From: UBA2030 sp049969475
GTDB taxonomy: Bacteria > Bacteroidota > Bacteroidia > Bacteroidales > TTA-H9
Length of the DNA: 64,000 nt
Assembly (NCBI GenBank): GCA_049969475.1
Contig: JBMFOU010000018.1
Coordinates: 1-64,000, forward strand
Direction of reading: 5' to 3'
Shown here: positions 50,924 through 58,558 of the stretch, in pieces
Numbering within the stretch: position 1 is the first letter of the stretch
How the letters are laid out: each line of letters begins with the position of its first letter
Notes under the pieces: model-generated
Databases searched by the model: none
The model's input: the letters and a program-made list of their open reading frames with translations, nothing else
What the model was told of the DNA's origin: nothing
Made by a program: the position numbers and the translations under genes

Positions 50924-52372
50924 TTATTTAATTATAATGGGTTTTCCTTGATAAAAGTCGAGAATGCGGGTTTTGAAAATAAAATCGTATTTGGCCTGGA
51001 GCAATTCACTGCGGGCGCGGTTTAGGTCTTCTTTATTTTGATTGTATTCTACCGCTGTGAGCATGCCAACGGCATATTTTTCACTGGCATAGAGGTAGCT
51101 TTCCTCCTGGGCTTCCATTTTGCGTCGGGCAGCATGATATTTTTTGAGGGCAGCCTGTGCATCGGCATGGGCCTGTGTAATGAGCTTCCGCAAATTGTTC
51201 TGAGCTAATTGTAAATCAAGATTGGCCGATTCCCGGGCAATGCGTGCCTGCTGAATAGCGTTTCTGATCCTGTACCCATTGAAAATAGGTATACTCAAAT
51301 ACAAGCCAAATGATTTGTTCTCATTGGCTTTCAATTGGTCGCTAAATGGCTTGATGCGGTAAGTGTATTTAGTGGATATGCCTATCACGGTATCCATTGA
51401 ATTTTGAGTAATACCAATGGGATAAGTGATGAGGGTTGGAGGGATGTTAGGGTCGATTTCACGGGCTGCGCCTGAGTATCCCGTTCCCCAACTGCCCCCC
51501 AGACTCAAAACCGGGCTCATGCCTCCCCGGGCAATCTGGTAATCTTTTTCACTTTGCCGGGTACGCATGTCGGCAGCCAAAATTTCAGGTTGATGGGCTG
51601 ATGCATAGCTTATAACCTCTTCTGCCTGAGGAAGCGCAAAATCATTTGTTGGTATGGTTAGGTCGGGGGCCTCAATAGTAAATCCCCGGGGATCGTCGAG
51701 GTCGATGAGTTGGGCTAACTGAAGCAGGGCCAGGTCGAGGCTGTTGCGGGCTTCCACCGCTTGCAACTCGGCCGAGGCCACTTGTGCATCCATGTTCAGC
51801 AATTCTCCACGGGCCAACTGTCCTGCTTCCACCAACAGAGCTATGCGGTCGCGTTGCTGACGTACAAGTTCCAGTTGGTTTTCCGCATTTTTCAATACTT
51901 CCATGGCGTATAGGCCCTGAAGATAGAATGTTACCACATTCAGCGAAATGTCGTTCATCATGCGTTCAACCTCTAACTCGCTGATTTGTAGTGCCAGCTG
52001 ATTCCTACGTATGGTGTTAAGCTTTTGAAAACCATTAAATAATGTAAGTTGCGTAGAAACGTAGAAATTATTTGACCTCACCCTTTCGGTGGCGAATTGG
52101 TTGGTAAAAGGGTCGATGGTCTGGCCCCAGTTGTAAACATGCGAGGCATTGCCATTGAGCGTCGGAAGGGTGGAAAGTTTGGACTGGGTAAGCTGATCCT
52201 TCTGCAGCTCAACACTCAGCAACTGTTTTTTGACATTAATATTCCTGCTTCGAGCATAATTTATGCACTCTTCGAGTGTCCAGGCCTTTTTTTCTTGTGC
52301 TTGCAGCAAGGTGCCCAGAAATGATGTAAAAACAATGATTGATAATGATTTAACCCAAAGTGATATTTTCAT
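50924..52372 (-). CDS. TolC-family outer-membrane efflux protein
   Basis: A 482-residue protein with a signal peptide (about residues 1-25, cleavage after LLQAQ). Two outer-membrane-efflux repeats follow, each with a long helix rich in Ala, Leu and Gln (for example RDRIALLVEAGQLARGELLNMDAQVASAELQAVEARNSLDLALLQLAQ and the matching C-terminal copy). The barrel hairpin in each half has S/Y-rich strands. ATG 52372 is preferred to an ATG 11 codons upstream because the signal peptide begins there. It is the first of a two-gene unit with the MacA-type adaptor, and forms the exit duct of a tripartite efflux pump. Confidence 0.9.
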   Translation of the reverse strand: MKISLWVKSLSIIVFTSFLGTLLQAQEKKAWTLEECINYARSRNINVKKQLLSVELQKDQLTQSKLSTLPTLNGNASHVYNWGQTIDPFTNQFATERVRSNNFYVSTQLTLFNGFQKLNTIRRNQLALQISELEVERMMNDISLNVVTFYLQGLYAMEVLKNAENQLELVRQQRDRIALLVEAGQLARGELLNMDAQVASAELQAVEARNSLDLALLQLAQLIDLDDPRGFTIEAPDLTIPTNDFALPQAEEVISYASAHQPEILAADMRTRQSEKDYQIARGGMSPVLSLGGSWGTGYSGAAREIDPNIPPTLITYPIGITQNSMDTVIGISTKYTYRIKPFSDQLKANENKSFGLYLSIPIFNGYRIRNAIQQARIARESANLDLQLAQNNLRKLITQAHADAQAALKKYHAARRKMEAQEESYLYASEKYAVGMLTAVEYNQNKEDLNRARSELLQAKYDFIFKTRILDFYQGKPIIIK

Positions 52373-52468
52373 TGTATTGCGAATTCTGAATGAAGCATGA
52401 TTCATGCTGTACTATTGACGCCTGAGAAGGCCAAAGGTTTCACCTAGGCCATATTTTTTTCTCTAAAA

Positions 52469-53356
52469 TTATTTAAAATGGGTTTGTGAGTTATCTGTGA
52501 ATACCCATTCCAGTATGGGTTTTCCACATCTATAGGACTTGATTATTGCCAAAAGTGGATCACCCGTACGGAGTGTGTTTAGTTGGGCTGCTGAAACTAA
52601 AATTTCATGTTTTTTCCCTGTTTCATCTGTTGCCAGGATAAAGGTTTTCGGACCCCGCAAGAGATCAGGTTTGGTAATGCTTTCAACATAAAATAGTCTA
52701 ATTAATTGATTTTGCGTATATATGGGGTCAACTGGTTCTACCCACCGAATACCTGTCTTTGAGAAACAATTTACTTTATCTCCCGGATTGTAGCTTTCAG
52801 GCATGCATCGTAAGGGAGCCACCAGGGGCATAGGGCCCCGGGAGAGGATGGCAAGGGAACTTCCAAATATTTCATCCGAAACACATTCCTCCCAAAGTGT
52901 TTCTAGCAACTTCTGACTCTCAGGAAGAGGTGTTCGGTGGGCGAGATCCGCCGGCTCCATGTTTACCTTGCCCTTGCTGATTGAAATAATCTGAACAGTA
53001 ATAGTGGACGAATGCGGAGCGTTTGTGGAAAAGATCACATGGGGGGAGCCCCCTGGGTCAACCCCAATGAGTAATGTAAAGGCAGTGAGATATTTTCTTA
53101 AAATTATTGGAATATCGTAAAAATTTCCTTCTTCAAACCAGGGATGAGCTGGTTCCAAAAAAATTTTCCCATTACAATTGATTTTATCTACCCTGCAAGT
53201 TATTTTTGTACCTGCTTTCAATCCGTAATTTGCATAGGGCTTGTAATCCTGAAAAAACCGGTAGCCCTGAGCATCTTCCAGTATAAGGTATCGATTTCCG
53301 TCGGGAAAAGTCTGAACGCCCATGAAGGTAAACGTATCCCTGAATCCAGGTTCCAT
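52469..53356 (-). CDS. Unrecognised protein made of four degenerate repeats
   Basis: A 295-residue protein with no signal peptide or transmembrane segment, so probably cytoplasmic. I do not recognise the family. Four units of about 65-76 residues are visible. Each contains a GT/GD-K-hydrophobic strand (AGTKITCRV, STITVQII, PGDKVNCFS, TGDPLLAII) followed by a GK turn and a closing LEP-like motif at residues 67-69 (LEP), 133-135 (MEP), 206-208 (VEP) and 282-284 (LEW). The strand-turn-strand pattern resembles OB or S1-like beta barrels, which would suit nucleic-acid binding, but this is inference. ATG 53356 is chosen because the promoter (53386-53393) lies within the longer frame from TTG 53404. 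Confidence 0.7.
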   Translation of the reverse strand: MEPGFRDTFTFMGVQTFPDGNRYLILEDAQGYRFFQDYKPYANYGLKAGTKITCRVDKINCNGKIFLEPAHPWFEEGNFYDIPIILRKYLTAFTLLIGVDPGGSPHVIFSTNAPHSSTITVQIISISKGKVNMEPADLAHRTPLPESQKLLETLWEECVSDEIFGSSLAILSRGPMPLVAPLRCMPESYNPGDKVNCFSKTGIRWVEPVDPIYTQNQLIRLFYVESITKPDLLRGPKTFILATDETGKKHEILVSAAQLNTLRTGDPLLAIIKSYRCGKPILEWVFTDNSQTHFK

Positions 53357-53385
53357 ACGGGTATTGCATTGAGATGTCTCTTCGA

Positions 53386-53393
53386 CAAATGTA
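53386..53393 (-). promoter_or_regulatory. -7 promoter element (TACATTTG) for the four-repeat protein gene
   Basis: A perfect TAnnTTTG on the minus strand, about 30 bp before ATG 53356, independent of the RNA unit upstream, which ends at a terminator. Confidence 0.6.
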
Positions 53394-53452
53394 GGCAGAA
53401 CCAATCAAAAAACATCATCATGTATTGCATGACTTTTTTTGCAACTCATAAT

Positions 53453-53477
53453 AAAAAACCCCGGAGATCGTCCGGGG
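53453..53477 (-). terminator. Strong terminator with no coding gene in front of it
   Basis: A perfect 7-bp GC stem (CCCCGGA/TCCGGGG) with loop GATCG (CGATC on the minus strand), followed on the minus strand by six T residues. The polarity shows it ends transcription coming from the right, where no gene is annotated for 600 bp. Confidence 0.85.
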
Positions 53478-53642
53478 CCCCAGTTCTTACCAAACCAATT
53501 TATTAAACCCCACTTGGACTGGGTTATTAAACCCAAAATTTTTTGTCGTTTTCCCAGGTTAAAATTACATTACAGAAAATAGCGGTTGCAAGTGGTTTTT
53601 TGAGGATTTCAGGCCCTGTCTTGATTGACAACGTGGCCTTTA

Positions 53643-53677
53643 TTTGAGTGAATGTAATTCTTTTTGAGTGAACGTAA
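53643..53677. repeat. Two tandem 15-bp repeats at 20-bp period
   Basis: TTTGAGTGAATGTAA (53643-53657) and TTTGAGTGAACGTAA (53663-53677) differ at one base and lie exactly 20 bp apart, two helical turns. They fall inside the candidate RNA unit, about 110-150 bp after its promoter. They could be paired binding sites on DNA or repeated loops in the RNA. Confidence 0.6.
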
Positions 53678-53784
53678 GAATGATTGAAATTGAAAAAATT
53701 TTTTGAGGAGCAGCCGAATGATCGTATCGCGGTTAAATAAAACCCTCAGGAAGATTAATGGTAATCGGGTAAAAATCACTCAGC

Positions 53785-53792
53785 CAAAGGTA
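53785..53792 (-). promoter_or_regulatory. -7 promoter element (TACCTTTG) of the candidate small RNA
   Basis: A perfect TAnnTTTG on the minus strand in a gene-free region, same sequence as the men and thioesterase promoters. The predicted start is near 53780. Confidence 0.55.
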
Positions 53793-54087
53793 CAGAATAG
53801 CAAATAATGGTTTATAAGTATACAAATAACAACTATAGGCATGGCAATAAAAAAGAGCTTCAGGCTCAGGAGAAATAATTGAATTGGCACTGATTTTTTA
53901 TGTGGTTGATTTAAAGAATATTATGATTGTCTTGGAAGGATTATTCCAGGTATTAGGCCTCAGGAGGGAGGTAGCAGAAAATTAGAATTTTGCGGCTAAA
54001 AGGGGCATTTAGCCATATGGTTAAAAATGTTAATGCTTTGAATATAAGAATATTGGCTGCTTTTTTAAGTTTTATTAACTTTTGAAA
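53793..54087. other. AT-rich gene-free stretch before acpP
   Basis: About 295 bp with no credible ORF, tRNA or terminator on either strand. It separates the minus-strand small RNA candidate from acpP. I see only short imperfect repeats here. Confidence 0.5.
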
Positions 54088-54111
54088 TTTGCAGAATTTG
54101 CGAAATCGTAG

Positions 54112-54119
54112 TTTCTTTG
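54112..54119 (+). promoter_or_regulatory. Promoter of acpP-fabF-rnc (TTTG, 20 bp, TTTCTTTG)
   Basis: A -7 element with one mismatch (TTTCTTTG), but with a TTTG -33 box exactly 20 bp upstream (54088-54091). The predicted leader is about 25 nt. Confidence 0.5.
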
Positions 54120-54148
54120 CAGCCTTGTTTAACCCAAAAACCACACTT

Positions 54149-54388
54149 ATGTCAGACATTGCAACCAGAGTTAAAGCTATCATTGCTGATAAGCTTGGAG
54201 TTGACGAAAGTGAAGTTACCCCTGAAGCCAATTTCACCAATGACTTGGGCGCAGACTCTCTCGACACCGTAGAACTGATTATGGAGTTTGAGAAGGAATT
54301 CAACATTGCAATTCCCGACGATCAGGCTGAAAAGATTAGCACGGTTGGCGAAGCCATCAAGTACATTGAAGAAAACGCCAAAAACTAA
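54149..54388 (+). CDS. acpP: Acyl carrier protein
   Basis: A 79-residue acidic four-helix protein that carries growing acyl chains. The phosphopantetheine site is Ser37 in GADSLDTVELIMEFE. It starts MSDIATRVKAIIADKLG. The frame stays open 20 codons upstream, but that sequence (basic, RNRSFF) overlaps the promoter, so ATG 54149 is the start. fabF begins 23 bp downstream, the usual acpP-fabF-rnc order. Confidence 0.98.
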   Translation: MSDIATRVKAIIADKLGVDESEVTPEANFTNDLGADSLDTVELIMEFEKEFNIAIPDDQAEKISTVGEAIKYIEENAKN

Positions 54389-54411
54389 ACGACCCCTAAT
54401 TCTGTCAATAG

Positions 54412-55668
54412 ATGGAATTGAGACGAGTTGTGATAACCGGGTTAGGTGCCCTGACACCGATTGGCAATGATGTATCCAGTTTCTGGGAGAATTTGCTAAA
54501 CGGTGTCAGCGGTGCAGCCCCCATTACATTGTTCAACGCTGAGAAGTTCAAAACCCGTTTCGCTTGCGAAGTAAAAGGTTTTGATCCGCTTGCGCATTTC
54601 GATCGTAAGGAAGTACGCAAATACGACCGTTTCGCTCAGTTTGGCATTGTAGCTGCTGATCAGGCCATTGAGGATTCGGGGTTTAAGACCGCTGTCAATT
54701 TTGACCCTCTTCGGGTGGGTGTAATTTGGGCATCTGGCATTGGGGGCATCATTTCCTTCCAGGAAGAAATTCGTGGATATTACCAGGGTGATGGAACCCC
54801 CAGGTTCAGTCCATTCTTCATTCCCAAGATGATTGCCGATATTACAGCAGGCCATATTAGCATGAAGCATGGGTTTATGGGGCCCAACTTTGCAACCATC
54901 TCGGCCTGTGCTTCTTCGGCCAATGCCATTGTGGATGCCTTTAACTATATTCGTCTGGGAAAGGCTGATATAATTATCACCGGCGGATCAGAGGCTTCTA
55001 TTAATGAAGCGGGTGTGGGTGGATTCAATGCTATGCATGCCATTAGTACTCGTAACGACGATCCGCAGACTGCTTCCCGGCCTTTCGACAAAGATCGTGA
55101 TGGTTTTGTGATGGGAGAAGGGGGAGCAGGTCTGGTTCTTGAGGAATTAGAACATGCGCTGGCACGTGGGGCTAAAATCTATGCCGAAGTGGGGGGCGCC
55201 GGTCTATCGGCCGATGCCTACCACATGACCAGCCCCCATCCCGATGGAGAAGGTGCCCGGCTTTCCATGCTATGGGCTATCGAAGATGCTGGAATGAAGC
55301 TCGAAGACATTGACCACATCAACACCCATGGTACCAGTACTCCTCAGGGTGATATTGCCGAACCCAAAGCTATTGTGAGGCTTTTTGGTGAACATGCCTA
55401 CCAAATCAATATCAATTCTACTAAGTCGATGACGGGCCATTTGTTGGGTGCTGCCGGGGCTGTAGAAGCTATTGCCACCACACTTGCCGTTGCTAACGAC
55501 ATCGTTCCGCCCACCATCAACCATTTCACCGATGACCCTGAAATAGATAACCGCTTAAATTTTACCTTCCATAAAGCTCAGCCCAGGGTCGTAAGAGCCG
55601 CCATTAGCAATACTTTTGGTTTCGGCGGGCACAACGCCTCTATTCTAATCCGTAAACTGGAACGCTAA
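54412..55668 (+). CDS. fabF: 3-oxoacyl-ACP synthase II (KAS II)
   Basis: A 418-residue condensing enzyme of fatty acid elongation. The active-site triad is Cys166 (TISACASSANA), His306 (INTHGTSTP) and His343 (SMTGHLLGAAGA), with the supporting Lys338. The start MELRRVVITGLGALTPIGND is standard. Length is normal. Between acpP and rnc, with 9 bp before rnc. Confidence 0.97.
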   Translation: MELRRVVITGLGALTPIGNDVSSFWENLLNGVSGAAPITLFNAEKFKTRFACEVKGFDPLAHFDRKEVRKYDRFAQFGIVAADQAIEDSGFKTAVNFDPLRVGVIWASGIGGIISFQEEIRGYYQGDGTPRFSPFFIPKMIADITAGHISMKHGFMGPNFATISACASSANAIVDAFNYIRLGKADIIITGGSEASINEAGVGGFNAMHAISTRNDDPQTASRPFDKDRDGFVMGEGGAGLVLEELEHALARGAKIYAEVGGAGLSADAYHMTSPHPDGEGARLSMLWAIEDAGMKLEDIDHINTHGTSTPQGDIAEPKAIVRLFGEHAYQININSTKSMTGHLLGAAGAVEAIATTLAVANDIVPPTINHFTDDPEIDNRLNFTFHKAQPRVVRAAISNTFGFGGHNASILIRKLER

Positions 55669-55677
55669 AACAGCGGA

Positions 55678-56427
55678 ATGAAAAGCCTGCTGAAGCGCCT
55701 GAGAATTCATTTCTCTCCAGACAAACCGCTTTATTTAGCCATAAAAAATATTTTCGGGTTTTGGCCCGGAAATATTTTTTTATATAAACTGGCCTTACGA
55801 CACAGATCAGCCCCACTGAAAATGGTTAATGGGGAAAAGCTTTCCAATGAGCGCCTTGAATTTCTGGGTGATGCTATTCTCGATGCCGTGGTGGCTCATT
55901 ATCTTTTCCGTCTTTTCCCCTTACGCGACGAAGGTTTTCTTACCGAAATGCGTAGCAAGATCGTTAGTCGCAACCAGCTTAACTTGATCTCACGAAAAAT
56001 AGGTCTCTTCGACCTGATTACCACCCAGCGCGATCAACATCCCGGAAAGTCCATCAGCGGAGATGCCTTCGAAGCCTTCATTGGAGCTATGTTTATCGAT
56101 AAAGGCTATGATTTTACGGAACAGATTCTCATTAATAAAATTCTCAAAGTGCATTTCGACCTCTATGAGCTTGAACACAAAGACTTCAATTTTAAGAGTA
56201 AACTTATTGAGTGGGGTCAAAAAGAAAAGCACCCGATAGAGTTTCGGGTGGTGGCTGAGAAAGGTAATGGACATTCCAAGCAATACCAAGTGGAGGTTAA
56301 AATTGATCATCAGCGGGTTGCCACTGCTATCGATAGTTCTATCAAGGGAGCTGAGCAACTAGCAGCCGAGAAGGCTGTTAATTATCTGAAGGAACAGGGT
56401 GTTGAAGTCAATAACCACCTGGCCTGA
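55678..56427 (+). CDS. rnc: Ribonuclease III
   Basis: A 249-residue double-strand-specific endonuclease that processes rRNA and other structured RNA. The signature NERLEFLGDAILDAVV lies near residue 57, with the second acidic catalytic cluster in GDAFEAFIGAMFIDKG near 120. A C-terminal double-stranded RNA-binding domain follows (FKSKLIEWGQKEKHPIEFRV, then KGAEQLAAEKAVNYL). Length is normal. Last of the acpP-fabF-rnc group. Confidence 0.97.
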   Translation: MKSLLKRLRIHFSPDKPLYLAIKNIFGFWPGNIFLYKLALRHRSAPLKMVNGEKLSNERLEFLGDAILDAVVAHYLFRLFPLRDEGFLTEMRSKIVSRNQLNLISRKIGLFDLITTQRDQHPGKSISGDAFEAFIGAMFIDKGYDFTEQILINKILKVHFDLYELEHKDFNFKSKLIEWGQKEKHPIEFRVVAEKGNGHSKQYQVEVKIDHQRVATAIDSSIKGAEQLAAEKAVNYLKEQGVEVNNHLA

Positions 56428-56438
56428 AATTTTTAGTT

Positions 56439-56446
56439 TAAATTTG
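56439..56446 (+). promoter_or_regulatory. -7 promoter element (TAAATTTG) for the IPExxxVDY-like gene
   Basis: A perfect TAnnTTTG 12 bp after the rnc stop. The predicted start is near 56451, inside the hairpin at 56444-56465. Confidence 0.5.
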
Positions 56447-56465
56447 GGGGCACAAATACCCCCAA
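56444..56465 (+). promoter_or_regulatory. Perfect hairpin at the start of the IPExxxVDY-pyk transcript
   Basis: TTGGGGG/CCCCCAA, 7 bp, with loop CACAAATA. It overlaps the -7 element and the predicted transcript start. No U-tract follows, so it is not a normal terminator of rnc; it could be an operator or a protective 3' hairpin. Confidence 0.5.
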
Positions 56466-56471
56466 CCGTTT

Positions 56472-56972
56472 ATGCCGGCCAAACGTCTCCAGCTGGATCC
56501 TGATCTTGAGATTTCTAGCCATTTCAGGGTATTTGGTTTAGAGACACAACTTCCAGATTACAAACTCACCCTCCGGCTCAACCAGAAACTTCGTTGGAGG
56601 ATGCGTCGTGTCAACAGTTTCAGGGTTTTTGGTAAAAGGCCTGGTGCTTTTGAGGATTTTGCTCTCTACCATTACGAGTGGAACGATTATGCTGGTCTCT
56701 TCCTGGTGATTCCTATCTCTCAGATTAATAGTTTGGTACCCCTGTCTTATTTTCTTATCCGCGGAAGTTTGTTGCCTCAGCAGGAGAAAGTGATGCTGTC
56801 ACTTATAGAAGCTGTGGAAGGAATCATCAACATTTATCCCATTGATTGGACGTCAGGCCAGTGGCCGAAAACTTACCGCGACTGGCTCAGGAATTTGCTC
56901 ATCGATTTGGAGTATCACATCAACGATAATATCGTGACCTCAGCTACCCCTTTCGATGTTGAATTGATATGA
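56472..56972 (+). CDS. IPExxxVDY-family-like protein of unknown function
   Basis: A 166-residue cytoplasmic protein with no signal peptide. It resembles the small Bacteroidota family named IPExxxVDY, which I recall as often lying directly upstream of pyruvate kinase as here. The name motif is degenerate: the region near residue 120 reads IINIYPIDW. An RNQKLRW-type basic strand and a YHYEWNDY aromatic strand suggest a beta-rich fold. Function is unknown. pyk starts 22 bp later and probably shares the transcript. Confidence 0.65.
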   Translation: MPAKRLQLDPDLEISSHFRVFGLETQLPDYKLTLRLNQKLRWRMRRVNSFRVFGKRPGAFEDFALYHYEWNDYAGLFLVIPISQINSLVPLSYFLIRGSLLPQQEKVMLSLIEAVEGIINIYPIDWTSGQWPKTYRDWLRNLLIDLEYHINDNIVTSATPFDVELI

Positions 56973-56994
56973 TAGGCAACCTCAAATTAATATT

Positions 56995-58416
56995 ATGAAA
57001 ACCAAAATCGTTGCTACACTGGGTCCTGCTTCATCAAGCCCTGAAATTATGGAATCCATGCTAAAAGCAGGCGTAGATGTTTTTCGTATTAATTTTTCGC
57101 ATGCCAACCACAAAACTTTACCAGGACAAATAGCAGCACTCAGGGAAATCATCAACCGAAATAAGGGGCGGTGTGCGTTACTGGGCGATTTACAGGGACC
57201 TAAAATACGTATTGGTGAGGTGAGGGGAGGAGCTATTCAGTTAAAGGCGGGTCAACTCATACGCTTGGCTGGGGGTATGGGTATCTCCGACGAGAATCTG
57301 CTTTGGATAAGCTACGATGCATTGTATCGTGATGTACAGCCTGGCGAAACCATTCTGCTCGACGACGGTAAACTGAGTCTGAAAGTTGAGTCGAAGACCA
57401 GCGATGAACAACTAATAGCCCGTGTGTTAGTGAGGGGAGTGCTCACCTCACGCAAAGGAGTCAATCTGCCCGAAAGCCGCTTAACGGTTCCTGCTATTAC
57501 AGAAAAAGATTTGCTGGATCTGCAACTTGCCAGCCAGCTTGAGTTGGACTGGATAGCTCTCTCTTTTGTCAGACAGGCCAAAGACATCACAGCCCTTAGA
57601 AAAGAAATCCGCAAGATGAGCCGCAATTGGAATCCGGGCATTGTAGCTAAAATTGAGAAACCCGAGGCTGTAAAGAACCTGGATGAAATTATCGACGTGG
57701 CGGATGCTTTGATGGTTGCCAGGGGCGATTTGGGAGTGGAAATGCCTTTCGAACAGATTCCTGCCATTCAGAAAACTATTATCCGCAAAGCCGTTCCCCG
57801 GTGCAAGCCTGTAATTGTGGCCACCCAGATGCTGGAAGGTATGATTAATAATACACGGCCTACCCGGGCCGAAATCAACGATGTGGCCAACTCGGTGATG
57901 GATGGCGCCGATGCCCTGATGCTCAGTGGCGAAACCTCTACCGGCCAATACCCCGTGGAAGCCGTGGCTGCCATGAGTCGCATCATTCAGGAAACAGAGA
58001 AATATCCTGAAACTTATCATAAACCTCAGGTTCTGCCAGGGGCGAAAACCTCGCGCGCCATTAGCGATGCTGTCATCAGCGCAGCGGTAGACCTGAGTAT
58101 ACAATTGCAGGCCGACGCTTTGCTTACCTATACCCTCACCGGCTATACTGCCCGTAAGCTTTCCAGCCTGAGACCCGGTGCCCGCATTTTTATCTTTGCC
58201 AAAAGCCCAAGGCTTATCCGAAGGCTCAACCTTCACTGGGGTATTACTGGTTTCGTTCAGAAAAACCTTCACTACACCGACGACAATCTGGGCCAAATGG
58301 TGCAACTGCTCACACAGGAGGGTGAAATAGCAAAAGGCAATGTGGTTATTAAAATCGCTGGCTTTCCCATGAAAGAAAAAGTTAAATCCAATATGCTTGT
58401 AGTGAGCAGGGTTTGA
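56995..58416 (+). CDS. pyk: Pyruvate kinase
   Basis: A 473-residue glycolytic enzyme (phosphoenolpyruvate + ADP to pyruvate + ATP). The first 70 residues have TKIVATLGPASSSPE and FRINFSHANH; the B domain follows; the active-site block is GIVAKIEKPEAVKNLDEIIDVADALMVARGDLGVEMPFEQIPAIQK with the catalytic lysine and the Mg-binding Glu and Asp. The MDGADALMLSGETSTGQYP motif is complete. The C-terminal domain is normal. It sits after the IPExxxVDY-like gene and before the ATP synthase operon. Confidence 0.96.
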   Translation: MKTKIVATLGPASSSPEIMESMLKAGVDVFRINFSHANHKTLPGQIAALREIINRNKGRCALLGDLQGPKIRIGEVRGGAIQLKAGQLIRLAGGMGISDENLLWISYDALYRDVQPGETILLDDGKLSLKVESKTSDEQLIARVLVRGVLTSRKGVNLPESRLTVPAITEKDLLDLQLASQLELDWIALSFVRQAKDITALRKEIRKMSRNWNPGIVAKIEKPEAVKNLDEIIDVADALMVARGDLGVEMPFEQIPAIQKTIIRKAVPRCKPVIVATQMLEGMINNTRPTRAEINDVANSVMDGADALMLSGETSTGQYPVEAVAAMSRIIQETEKYPETYHKPQVLPGAKTSRAISDAVISAAVDLSIQLQADALLTYTLTGYTARKLSSLRPGARIFIFAKSPRLIRRLNLHWGITGFVQKNLHYTDDNLGQMVQLLTQEGEIAKGNVVIKIAGFPMKEKVKSNMLVVSRV

Positions 58417-58511
58417 TTTTTACTGTAAGAAGAGCCAAAACATTTTCACGGGCTTTCTGTTTTTTCATCAATTATATATTGAAAATAAGCTATTAAGCCA
58501 GAAAAAAGTTG

Positions 58512-58519
58512 TAAAATTG
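58512..58519 (+). promoter_or_regulatory. Possible -7 element (TAAAATTG) of the atp operon
   Basis: One mismatch from TAnnTTTG, 40 bp before ATG 58559. It overlaps an in-frame TTG at 58517 and so argues for the downstream start. Confidence 0.35.
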
Positions 58520-58558
58520 CAGCACTTAGAGATAGTAAGGATCCTTAATCCTCATCCG

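Larger units (their letters stand above)
53453..53780 (-). ncRNA. Candidate small RNA of about 330 nt
   Basis: A complete minus-strand unit: perfect promoter at 53785-53792, strong terminator at 53453-53477, and nothing coding between. The only ATG in the transcript is followed directly by TAA. Internal structure includes a nested hairpin at 53611-53639 (AGGCC/GGCCT outer, TGTC/GACA inner), the hairpin GGGTT-TAAT-AACCC at 53521-53534, a second copy of GGGTTTAATAA (53500-53510), and the terminator stem. It ends about 60 bp before the promoter of the four-repeat protein. I cannot match it to 6S, tmRNA, RNase P or a riboswitch by eye. A long attenuated leader is the main alternative. Confidence 0.5.

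Noticed and set aside
52394..52408. AGCATG-ATT-CATGCT inverted repeat before the TolC gene as an operator
   Set aside because: Short, next to several chance start codons, and without any nearby regulator gene; evidence too thin to list as a feature.
53218..53430. A short minus-strand frame (MQYMMMFFDW...) between the terminator and the four-repeat gene
   Set aside because: It overlaps the four-repeat protein gene in another frame and begins upstream of that gene's promoter, so it is probably not translated.
57481..58305. A 274-codon antisense frame over pyruvate kinase
   Set aside because: It is an overlap shadow of a highly conserved gene, without family resemblance or promoter.
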